In this document: positions 34,919 to 42,003 of the stretch, piece after piece
Layout: the number at the start of each line of letters is the position of its first letter
Numbering within the stretch: position 1 is the stretch's first letter
Assembly (NCBI GenBank): GCA_014652975.1
Contig: BMZV01000001.1
Coordinates: 620,001-684,000, forward strand
Length of the DNA stretch: 64,000 bases
DNA from: Kocuria marina
GTDB taxonomy: Bacteria; Actinomycetota; Actinomycetes; Actinomycetales; Micrococcaceae
Direction of reading: 5' to 3'
Program-made: the position numbers and the translations under genes
Notes under the pieces: generated by a model
What the model was told of the DNA's origin: nothing
Seen by the model: the letters and a program-made list of their open reading frames with translations, nothing else
Databases searched by the model: none

Positions 34919-35983
34919 TCAGCCCGCTACGAGCACCGCGCGGCCGTTGAACGTGCGGTTGCGCAGGCCGTCCAGCGCGGAGTTGACCTCCTGTGCGGTG
35001 AGCGGAAGCTCCGTGATGGGCGGCTTGGGCAGATCCGTGTCCTGGGCGAGCTTCACGAGCTCCTTGAGCTCGGGCAGGCTGCCCACGAAGTTGCCGCGAA
35101 TGTTCAGCAGGTTGAACGCGGTAAGCGCGGTGGGGAACTGGTACTGGCCCCCGAACAGGCCCACGCTGACCAGGGTCCCGCCGTTGGCCATGGCGAAGAG
35201 CGCGGCGTTGGAGGTGTCCCCGTTGTTGACGAGGTCGATGGCCGCGGCAATCTTCTCCCCGCCGGCCCGGACGATGTCGCCCACGAGGTCCTCGCCGCCC
35301 ACGGCCACCGTGGCGGACGCGCCCACCGCCTGGGCGTTCTTCAGCGCGGCCTCGCTCATGTCCACGGCCACGATGTTCTCGTGACCCAGGGCCTTGAGCA
35401 CCGCAATGGTCATCAGCCCTACACCGCCCGCGCCGATCACGGCCACGGGCTTATCCGCGGGCAGTGGCATGATCTTCTTGACCGCTGAGTAGGAGGTCAG
35501 GCCGGAGCAGGCGAGCGTGGCGCCGAAGGACGGGTCGATGTCGCCCAGCGGCACCAGGTAGCGCTCGTCCGGCACGTGGACCTCCTCTGCGTAGCCGCCG
35601 CGGCGCTGCACCGAGAGGTTGCGCTTCTTCCCGCTGCAGTAGTTCTCGCGGTCCTCCGAACAGGCCTGGCACTCGCCGCAACCGATCCACGGGAACACGA
35701 TGTACTTGGTGTCCCCGGGCGTCACCGTGGCGTCCGGTCCCGCGGCCACGACCTCCCCCACGATCTCGTGCCCGAGCACCACGGGGTACTGCGCGCCCGC
35801 CGCGGTCAGTTCGTAGCGTCCGGCGCTGCCGAGGTCGAAGTACCCGTCCTGGCAGTGCACGTCCGAGTGGCAGACCCCCGAGTTGGTCACGCGGATCATG
35901 ACCGCGGAGCCTTCCAGTACGGGCCGTTCCACCTCGAGTTCCTGGGCTGCTCCACCCGGCTCCGTGTGCGCGAAAACCTTCAT
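34919..35983 (-). CDS. Zinc-dependent alcohol dehydrogenase
   Basis: A 354-residue MDR-family dehydrogenase. Catalytic zinc ligands GVCHSDVHCQDG and GHEIVGEV, structural zinc cysteines in CGECQACSEDRENYC, and the NAD site VIGAGGVGLMTI near residue 180 are all present. It resembles AdhP/alcohol dehydrogenases that oxidise simple alcohols or aldehydes. An insertion, YFDLGSAGRYELTAAGAQYP, between the first zinc ligand and GHE matches a bacterial subgroup. GAAGGAG before ATG 35983 fixes the start. It is monocistronic, with a divergent SMR gene upstream. Confidence 0.9.
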   Translation of the reverse strand: MKVFAHTEPGGAAQELEVERPVLEGSAVMIRVTNSGVCHSDVHCQDGYFDLGSAGRYELTAAGAQYPVVLGHEIVGEVVAAGPDATVTPGDTKYIVFPWIGCGECQACSEDRENYCSGKKRNLSVQRRGGYAEEVHVPDERYLVPLGDIDPSFGATLACSGLTSYSAVKKIMPLPADKPVAVIGAGGVGLMTIAVLKALGHENIVAVDMSEAALKNAQAVGASATVAVGGEDLVGDIVRAGGEKIAAAIDLVNNGDTSNAALFAMANGGTLVSVGLFGGQYQFPTALTAFNLLNIRGNFVGSLPELKELVKLAQDTDLPKPPITELPLTAQEVNSALDGLRNRTFNGRAVLVAG

Positions 35984-36287
35984 GTTTACTCCTTCGTAGC
36001 GTGTGTGGAAGTCGCCTTACCATGTAAGCTGTGTCACCACTCTAGGCCGCCGGGGTGAATTGTCCACGGACTCGCTCCCGTCGGTTCGAGGGATGACGAC
36101 GCTCGCGCGCCCCCGCGCGGTCAACGGCAACCGCCGCCCGACTTCGGTCACACGGCATGGCTCCGGGTGCCGCCGCGATAGGCTCACCGGCGATGATCTC
36201 CTGCCCGAGTAGCGCCACAGCGCCCGACCGTGCCGTCGCCGGTGTTCGCAACCGCCGAGACCGGGTGTCATGAGGCAGGGCAACGTC

Positions 36288-36605
36288 ATGGCCTGGTTCT
36301 TCCTGGCCGGGGCCATCCTCCTGGAGGTCACCGCGACGCTCAGCATCAAGGCGGCCCTGGGACAACCCGCCCTGTACGCCGTGGTGGTGCTGGGGTACGC
36401 CGGGGCCTTCATGTGTCTCACGCTGGTACTGCGCCGCGGGATGCCCCTGGGGGTCACCTACGGGATCTGGGCCGCCGCCGGGGTGGCCCTCACGGCCGTG
36501 CTGAGCCGCATCCTGTTCAAGGAACCGCTCACCCGGGTCATGGCGCTGGGGATCCTGCTGATCGCCTCCGGTGTCCTGCTCGTGGAGCTCGAAGCGAGTC
36601 ACTGA
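36288..36605 (+). CDS. SMR-family multidrug efflux protein
   Basis: A 105-residue, four-helix drug/proton antiporter of the EmrE/QacC type. The conserved membrane Glu is Glu 13 in AWFFLAGAILLEVTATLSIKAA, and GVTYGIWAAAGVALTAV is the third-helix signature. I start at ATG 36288 because MAW is the family N terminus; ATG 36270 would add six residues. The last 68 bases overlap the convergent SdpI-like gene. No partner SMR subunit is adjacent, so it may act as a homodimer. Confidence 0.88.
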   Translation: MAWFFLAGAILLEVTATLSIKAALGQPALYAVVVLGYAGAFMCLTLVLRRGMPLGVTYGIWAAAGVALTAVLSRILFKEPLTRVMALGILLIASGVLLVELEASH

Positions 36606-36939
36606 TCCGCAACCTGGCCGCCAGCACCGCGACCTGCAGCAGTACACCCACCAGCCCGGCGACGATGCCCCATTCGGGCCACCCCAGAACGAGCAACACG
36701 ATCGCCGCCACCACGGCACACACGGCCACGGGAACGGACCACCGCACCCTCGGAAGGGCCGCGGCGTGACCCGCGGACCACGCGGCGTCGGACGTGCGCG
36801 TATGCCGGGTCCGGAGGCCCACGGCCCCGTTGCGATCGAGCGAGCCGGCGGCCGCTGCCCTGACGGTCACCACGGTCACGACGCACACCAGGACCGTGCT
36901 GAACGACAGCATGATCACTCCGAGCAGGTCCTCGTCCAC
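36538..36939 (-). CDS. SdpI/YhfL-family membrane protein
   Basis: A 133-residue membrane protein with three hydrophobic segments. The signature GLRTRHTRTSDAAWSAGHAAA near residue 42 matches the SdpI/YhfL motif (G-x-R-T-x2-T-x-S-D-x-A-W-x2-G). SdpI proteins give immunity to the SdpC toxin in Bacillus; most actinobacterial relatives have no known role. The 3' end runs 68 bases into the convergent SMR gene. A Arg-rich C-terminal tail may be an effect of that overlap. Confidence 0.75.
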   Translation of the reverse strand: MDEDLLGVIMLSFSTVLVCVVTVVTVRAAAAGSLDRNGAVGLRTRHTRTSDAAWSAGHAAALPRVRWSVPVAVCAVVAAIVLLVLGWPEWGIVAGLVGVLLQVAVLAARLRISDSLRAPRAGHRRRSAGSPAP

Positions 36940-37224
36940 GGTTCCCTCCGGGTCACGGGCATTTCCTCCACCCTACGACCGTCACGGATCCGGGCACTGC
37001 GGGTCCGCTGACGTCATCCGCGAACGCCTCCACCGCAAGGTGCTCCGCCGCAGGGCAGAACCCAGTGGGGAATCCTGGTCGTCGTCAGCTGACACAAGGT
37101 CATGACGAGGTCGCTCTCTTCCGCATCGCCAGGGATGGGGCGGTCACGGTGACCGGGGTCGACGACGACGCCCTGCCGGACCTGCGGGACCGGGCGCGAG
37201 CGGCGTCGTCGTCGGAGGGAGGTG
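36940..37224. other. Intergenic stretch, no gene seen
   Basis: This 285-base stretch between the SdpI-like start and the monooxygenase stop has no convincing coding frame. It holds a copy of the recurrent word at 37201-37209 and the related GACGACGACGCCC at 37162, close to inverted, so a weak hairpin is possible. Confidence 0.4.
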
Positions 37225-38643
37225 TCAGCCCACCAGCTCGCGGGACGGCGTGTCCGCGACGGAGGGCTTGCCCACGAACGCGCCGCGGTACTTCGCGGCG
37301 GGGTGGGTGTCCTTGACCCGCAGCTGGCCCTCGCCGTAGAGGGACTCGCGCAGGGTGGTGCCCTCGTACTCGGTGCGGTAGCGCCCGCGCTTCTGCAACT
37401 CGGGGACCACGTACTCCACGAAGTCCTCGAAGGAACCGGGGCTCACGTGGTAGGCCAGGTTGATGCCGTCCAGGCCGCCCTCGTCCACCCAGGTCTCGAG
37501 CTGATCCGCGACGGTCTGTGCGGAGCCCACGAGCACGGCACCCATCCCGCCCAGGGCGCAGTGCTTGGCGATCTCCTCGCGCGTCCACTGCTTGTCCTTG
37601 GACTGCAGCGTGAACGGGGTCAGGAAGGACTGGATGGAGTCGGTCTTGATGTAGTTCAGGGCCTCGTCCTCGTCGAACTGGGACAGGTCCACGCCGGACC
37701 ACCCACCGATGATCGCCTGGGAGGCCTCCAGGTCCACGTATTGCAGGTAATCGCGGTACTTCTCCTGGGCCTGCTCGTCCGTGTCCGCGACGACCACGGA
37801 GAGCATCGCGTAGATCTTGACGTCGTCACGGCTGCGGCCCTCGGCCTGAGCCCGGTCGCGGATCTTGTCAGTCACGAAACGTGTGAGGTCCGGGCGCAAC
37901 CCGCCGATGAACACGGCTTCCGCGTGCTTACCCGCGAACGCCTGCCCGCGCGAGGACGCGCCGGCCTGGAAGATCAGCGGTGTGCGCTGCGGGGACGGTG
38001 CCGTGAGCCCCGCTCCGGGAACCGTGAAGTGCTCCCCGCTGTGCCGGATGGGATGGACCTTGGTGGGATCCGCGTAGACACCCGTCTCACGGTTCTGAAC
38101 CACGGCGTCCTCCTCCCACGAGCCCTCCCAGAGCTTGTAGCACACGTCCAGGAACTCCTCCGCGATCTCGTAACGCGTATCGTGCTCGATCTGGCGCGGC
38201 AGGCCCTGGTTCTCCGCAGCGGACGGAAGGTAGGAGGTCACCACGTTGAATCCCACGCGGCCCTTGGTGAGGTGATCCAGTGTGGCGTACTTGCGGGCCA
38301 GGGTGTAGGGCTGCTCGTAGGTCACCGCGCTCGTCACGCCGAAGCCCAGGTGCTCGGTCACGGCGGCCATGGCCGAGACCTGCATGAACGGGTCGTTGAC
38401 CGGGACCTGGGCCCCGTCACGCACGGCCGGAGCCGCGGAGTTCTTGTAGATGTCGTAGATGCCCACCACGTCCGCAAGGAACAGTGCGTCGAACTTGCCC
38501 CGCTCCAGCAGCTTGGCCAGCTCCGTCCAGTACTCGATGGTGTTGTACTCGGTGGCCCGGGACCGCGGGTGGCGCCACAACCCGAAGCTCTGGTGATCCA
38601 CGCAGGTCATGTCGAACGCGTTGACGGAAATCCGTTTGCTCAT
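37225..38643 (-). CDS. DmoA-like FMNH2-dependent monooxygenase (dimethyl sulfide monooxygenase type)
   Basis: A 472-residue bacterial-luciferase-fold oxygenase of the NtaA/SnaA/DszA/DmoA group. The N terminus RISVNAFDMTCVDHQSFGLW, the segment FIADVVGIYDIYKNSA-like (here LFLADVVGIYDIYKN), TKGRVGFNVVTSYLPSAA and LIFQAGASSRGQAFA resemble, from memory, the dimethyl sulfide monooxygenase DmoA. That enzyme converts dimethyl sulfide to methanethiol and formaldehyde using reduced flavin. No flavin reductase is adjacent. Its 5' leader contains a SAM-IV-type riboswitch, so it is a methionine/sulfur-regulated gene. DszA- or SfnG-like use of another organosulfur compound is the alternative. Confidence 0.8.
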   Translation of the reverse strand: MSKRISVNAFDMTCVDHQSFGLWRHPRSRATEYNTIEYWTELAKLLERGKFDALFLADVVGIYDIYKNSAAPAVRDGAQVPVNDPFMQVSAMAAVTEHLGFGVTSAVTYEQPYTLARKYATLDHLTKGRVGFNVVTSYLPSAAENQGLPRQIEHDTRYEIAEEFLDVCYKLWEGSWEEDAVVQNRETGVYADPTKVHPIRHSGEHFTVPGAGLTAPSPQRTPLIFQAGASSRGQAFAGKHAEAVFIGGLRPDLTRFVTDKIRDRAQAEGRSRDDVKIYAMLSVVVADTDEQAQEKYRDYLQYVDLEASQAIIGGWSGVDLSQFDEDEALNYIKTDSIQSFLTPFTLQSKDKQWTREEIAKHCALGGMGAVLVGSAQTVADQLETWVDEGGLDGINLAYHVSPGSFEDFVEYVVPELQKRGRYRTEYEGTTLRESLYGEGQLRVKDTHPAAKYRGAFVGKPSVADTPSRELVG

Positions 38644-38730
38644 CTCGGTCAGCCCCTCAGCAGGAACACGACCCGCGCCCCGTGCACCACCTACGGCGGC
38701 CTACCTTGCGGGTCCAGCGCGCTTGTGTGG

Positions 38731-38844
38731 CGCCGTACTTGCCGCATGCGGTGTGTCATGCGGCCCGATCCTCACCTGGGGCACCCCGCTACGGGAGAGG
38801 GTTGCCGTCCGACAAGCCAGGGCTAAACGTCGGAACTCGTGATC
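38731..38844 (-). ncRNA. SAM-IV-type riboswitch leading the DmoA-like gene
   Basis: Read leftward, the RNA opens with GATCACGAG and closes P1 with GTGAGGATC. P2 pairs TTCCGAC with GTCGG and carries AGCCCTGGCTTG. The core reads GGCAACCCTC, then CGGGGTGCCCCAGGTGA, the arrangement I know for SAM-IV. The 3' hairpin CCGCATG-ACACA-CCGCATGCGG with the following GCAAG matches the SAM-IV pseudoknot module, absent from SAM-I. It lies about 90 bases before the monooxygenase ATG. S-adenosylmethionine binding should shut the gene off. Confidence 0.8.
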
Positions 38845-38856
38845 GTTGTGGCATTG

Positions 38857-38886
38857 ATCCTAACGGGGATCCCCGGTCCTCGGAAA
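38857..38886 (-). promoter_or_regulatory. Candidate promoter for the SAM-IV leader
   Basis: On the minus strand TTTCCG (38881-38886) and TAGGAT (38857-38862) are separated by 18 bases. Transcription would start just before the riboswitch's GATC. Confidence 0.5.
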
Positions 38887-38935
38887 CACCTCGGGTTACG
38901 GCACGTCACGACGGCGCCCCGGCGCGTCACACGAT

Positions 38936-38965
38936 TTGCACCCGCGGGCTCCCGGCCCGTTCAAT
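38936..38965 (+). promoter_or_regulatory. Candidate promoter for the SAM-I leader
   Basis: TTGCAC (38936-38941) and TTCAAT (38960-38965) are 18 bases apart. The transcript would start about ten bases before the SAM-I aptamer. Confidence 0.45.
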
Positions 38966-38974
38966 GGTGGGGTT

Positions 38975-39062
38975 CCCATCCGGAGCGGCTGAGAGACCTG
39001 GCTCGTTGACGTCGCAGCAACCAGCCCCACGCGGGCAAGGTGCTAATGCCAGGAACGATGGA
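38975..39062 (+). ncRNA. SAM-I (S-box) riboswitch leading the organosulfur ABC operon
   Basis: The aptamer reads GAGCGGCTGAGAGACCTGG, then GTTGACGTCGCAGCAACC, a variable P3 arm (AGCCCCACGCGGGCA) and GGTGCTAATGCC, the conserved S-box order. P1 is closed by CATC (38977-38980) and GATG (39057-39060). The GGAG at 39059-39062 serves as the Shine-Dalgarno of the next gene and lies in the 3' strand of P1, so ligand binding could block translation directly. The same aptamer type precedes metY at 46853. Confidence 0.88.
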
Positions 39063-39071
39063 GTTGATGAA

Positions 39072-39875
39072 TTGAGCCATATCCTCACGCGCCCGGAATC
39101 TGCCGTCGACGCCGCGGCGGTCATCTTCGACCGGGTCGGCAAGTCCTTCCCCGCGCACCAGGGACCCGGAACGCACCGGGTGTTGCAGGATGTGACGTTC
39201 ACGGTGCGCCCGGGCGAGATCGTCTCGGTCCTGGGCCCCTCGGGCTGCGGCAAGTCCACCCTGTTACGCGCCGTGGCCGGGCTCGGCACGGCGAGCGAGG
39301 GCGAAGTCCGGATCGACGACTCGGTGGTGCGCGAGATCGACCCGCGCTGCGCCGTCGGCTTCCAGGAACCGCGGTTGCTGCCGTGGCGCAGCGTGGCCCG
39401 CAACGTGGCGCTGGGTCTGCCCGACGGGACTCCCGCCCGGGAGGGGAAGCAGCGGGTGGCGCAGCTGTTGGAGCTCGTGGGCCTGTCCCACCACGCGAAT
39501 CACCGTCCCGCGGAGATCTCCGGGGGCATGGCACAGCGCGCATCCCTGGCCAGGGCCCTGGCACGGAACCCTCGGGTCCTGTTGTTGGACGAGCCCTTCG
39601 GGGCCCTGGACGCCCTGACCCGGATCAGGATGCAGGACCTGTTGCTGGACGTGCACCGCGCCGATCCCACGACCGTGCTCATGGTCACCCACGACGTCGA
39701 GGAAGCCCTGGTGCTCTCCGATCACGTGGTGGTGCTCGCGCGGGAAACGGCCACGGGCCCCGCGACCATCGCCGAGATCATCTCCCCCGAGCTGGCCCGC
39801 CCGCGCTCCCGCGAGGACAGTGAGATCACCGCGCTGCGCGCCCACCTGTTGGCCCTGCTCGGCGTGGAGCGCTGA
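39072..39875 (+). CDS. ABC transporter ATPase, SsuB/TauB type
   Basis: A 267-residue ATPase for a sulfonate/taurine-class importer. Walker A GPSGCGKSTLLRA near residue 57, a Q-loop in GFQEPRLLPWRS typical of SsuB/TauB, signature EISGGMAQRASLARAL, Walker B VLLLDEPFGALDALT and HDVEEAL are complete. I choose TTG 39072 because GGAG sits nine bases upstream and no in-frame ATG or GTG fits. A two-codon ATG-AAT-TGA overlaps this start in another frame. First gene of a three-gene operon under the SAM-I element. Confidence 0.9.
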   Translation: MSHILTRPESAVDAAAVIFDRVGKSFPAHQGPGTHRVLQDVTFTVRPGEIVSVLGPSGCGKSTLLRAVAGLGTASEGEVRIDDSVVREIDPRCAVGFQEPRLLPWRSVARNVALGLPDGTPAREGKQRVAQLLELVGLSHHANHRPAEISGGMAQRASLARALARNPRVLLLDEPFGALDALTRIRMQDLLLDVHRADPTTVLMVTHDVEEALVLSDHVVVLARETATGPATIAEIISPELARPRSREDSEITALRAHLLALLGVER

Positions 39876-39879
39876 GCGC

Positions 39880-40929
39880 ATGGCGCAGCTGTCCCGACGC
39901 CGCGCACTGCAGGCACTCGGCCTGTCCGCGCTGGCGCTGCCCCTGAGCGGATGCGTCATGGAGGGTGAAGGTCCGGGCCGTGGTGTGGCCGGCGGTTCCG
40001 CGAACGAGATCTACCTGGATTACGCGACCTACAACCCGCTGTCCCTGATCATCAAGGCCAAGGGCTGGCTCGAGAAGGTCGCCGGCGCCCACGGCCAGAC
40101 CGTGACGTGGGTGTACTCGGCCGGTTCCAACAAGGCCAACGAGTCGCTACGCGCCGGGGTCGTGGACGTGGGCTCCACGGCAGGTTCCGCCGCACTGCTC
40201 GCGCGTGCCAACCGCTCGCCGATCAGGACGATCGACCTGTTCTCACAGCCCGAGTGGTCCGCGCTCGTGCGCACCCCGGACTCCCCCGTGCGCACCGTGG
40301 CGGACCTCGCGGGCACGTCCGTGGCCGCGACGAAGGGCACGGATCCGTACTTCTTCCTCCTGCAGTCCCTCGGCGCGGCGGGCATGAGCGCCCAGGACGT
40401 CACCGTGGTGAACCTGCAGCACGCGGACGGGCGCACCGCGCTGGACACCGGTCAGGTGGCCGCATGGTCCGGACTGGACCCCGTGATGGCCGCCGCGGAG
40501 AAGGCGGGGGACGTGCTGTTCCACCGGCAGTTGGAGTTCAACACGTACGGGTTCCTCAACGCGAGGGAGGTGTTCCTGCAGCTGAATCCCACGGGTGCGC
40601 AGGACGTGGTGAACACGTACGCCTACGCGCGGCAGTGGGCGCTGCAGCACCCGGAGGAGGGGATCGCGATCCTCGCGGAAGGCGCGAGCATCGATCGCGA
40701 CACCGCTCGGCGGGTCTGGCAGCGCACCCACCTGGACATCGACCCCGTTCCGGGCCCCGAACAGCTCGCGGTGCTCGAGCGGGTCGGGCCCATCCTGGTG
40801 GAATCCGGGGACGTCTCCTCGCAGCAGGACGTGGACGAGGCGCTCGCGAACATCGTGGAGCAGCACTACGCACAACACGCCGATGCGGCCGCCGTGGCCC
40901 AGGTGATCGAAGGGAAGCAGTCCTCATGA
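39880..40929 (+). CDS. ABC transporter substrate-binding lipoprotein, SsuA/TauA-like
   Basis: A 349-residue binding protein. The N terminus SRRRALQALGLSALALPLSGC combines a twin-arginine signal and a lipobox with Cys near residue 24. The mature part begins with IYLDYATYNPLSLIIKAKGWLEK, as in aliphatic-sulfonate binding proteins, and has VDVGSTAGSAALLARA and VAATKGTDPYFFLLQ. It is predicted to capture a sulfonate, sulfone or related organosulfur compound outside the membrane. It starts four bases after the ATPase stop and overlaps the permease start (ATGA). Confidence 0.88.
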   Translation: MAQLSRRRALQALGLSALALPLSGCVMEGEGPGRGVAGGSANEIYLDYATYNPLSLIIKAKGWLEKVAGAHGQTVTWVYSAGSNKANESLRAGVVDVGSTAGSAALLARANRSPIRTIDLFSQPEWSALVRTPDSPVRTVADLAGTSVAATKGTDPYFFLLQSLGAAGMSAQDVTVVNLQHADGRTALDTGQVAAWSGLDPVMAAAEKAGDVLFHRQLEFNTYGFLNAREVFLQLNPTGAQDVVNTYAYARQWALQHPEEGIAILAEGASIDRDTARRVWQRTHLDIDPVPGPEQLAVLERVGPILVESGDVSSQQDVDEALANIVEQHYAQHADAAAVAQVIEGKQSS

Positions 40930-41891
40930 GCACTCACGACACCTCCTCCGCCGCACCGCGGTCCTCGGACGGCGCGTCCTCCGAAGCAGCTGGCGTCACT
41001 GCGGTGGCCACACTGTCCGACGACAACGGACGCCACGAGGCGGGCGCGGTGGCACCCGGCGACGTCGCAGCCCCATCAGACACCCCTGCCGCGGCGGATT
41101 CCCGCACGCGTCCCAGCGCGCTGCGCAATCCTTGGGCCCTGGGGCTGATCGGGATCGTCCTGCCCGTGCTGCTGGTGCTCGCGTGGCACACCCTCTCCAC
41201 GAACGGGACCTTCTCCCCCGTGCAGTTGCCGCGCCCGTCCGCGGTGCTCGCCGCGGGATGGGAGCTGCTGCGCAGCGGTGACCTGTGGTTGCACGTCGGG
41301 ATCTCCACGCAGCGCGTGATCGTGGGCTTCCTGATCGGCAGTGGGCTCGGGCTGTTGCTCGGCGCGTTGCTGGGGCTCTCCCCGTGGGCGCGGGCCATCG
41401 GCTCGCCCACGATCGGCGCGCTGCGCGCCGTGCCGTCCCTCGCGTGGGTACCGCTGCTATTGCTGTGGATCGGGATCGGGGAGAACTCCAAGGTGACCCT
41501 GGTGGCGATCGGCGCCTTCTTCCCGGTGTACACCACGGTGTCCGCCGCGCTGCGCCACGTGGACCGGCACCTGATCGAAGCCGCACGGTCCTTCGGGCTG
41601 CGCGGGGTCAAGCTCTTCACCACCGTGCAGTTGCCCGCGGTGCTGCCCTCCGTGATCTCCGGGCTGCGCCTGGCCCTGGCCCAGGCGTGGTTGTTCCTGG
41701 TGGCCGCGGAACTATTGGGCTCCTCCATGGGCCTGGGATTCCTGCTCACCGATTCGCAGAACAACGGCCGCACGGACCGGTTGCTGCTCGCGATCGTGTT
41801 GCTGGCCGTGCTGGGCAAGCTCACGGACGCCCTGCTCGGCATCTTCGAGCGGTGGACCCAGCAGCGCTGGAGCGTGGCCGGAACCAGGTGA
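40926..41891 (+). CDS. ABC transporter permease, SsuC type
   Basis: A 321-residue permease with about six helices. The coupling loop EAARSFGLRGVKLFTTVQLPAV near residue 217 marks the SsuC/TauC family. A polar Ala/Ser/Asp-rich N-terminal stretch of about 60 residues precedes the first helix and is longer than usual. ATG overlaps the previous stop. The operon ends here, 112 bases before acs. Confidence 0.9.
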   Translation: MSTHDTSSAAPRSSDGASSEAAGVTAVATLSDDNGRHEAGAVAPGDVAAPSDTPAAADSRTRPSALRNPWALGLIGIVLPVLLVLAWHTLSTNGTFSPVQLPRPSAVLAAGWELLRSGDLWLHVGISTQRVIVGFLIGSGLGLLLGALLGLSPWARAIGSPTIGALRAVPSLAWVPLLLLWIGIGENSKVTLVAIGAFFPVYTTVSAALRHVDRHLIEAARSFGLRGVKLFTTVQLPAVLPSVISGLRLALAQAWLFLVAAELLGSSMGLGFLLTDSQNNGRTDRLLLAIVLLAVLGKLTDALLGIFERWTQQRWSVAGTR

Positions 41892-42003
41892 CAACCCGCC
41901 CGGTTCCCGCCGGCGCCCGCCGTTCCACCGCGGCCCGGTCGTTCGACCGGGGGCCCGGCCGTTACAGACACCGACCGTTCGGATCGACATCACAGGAGGA
42001 CTC

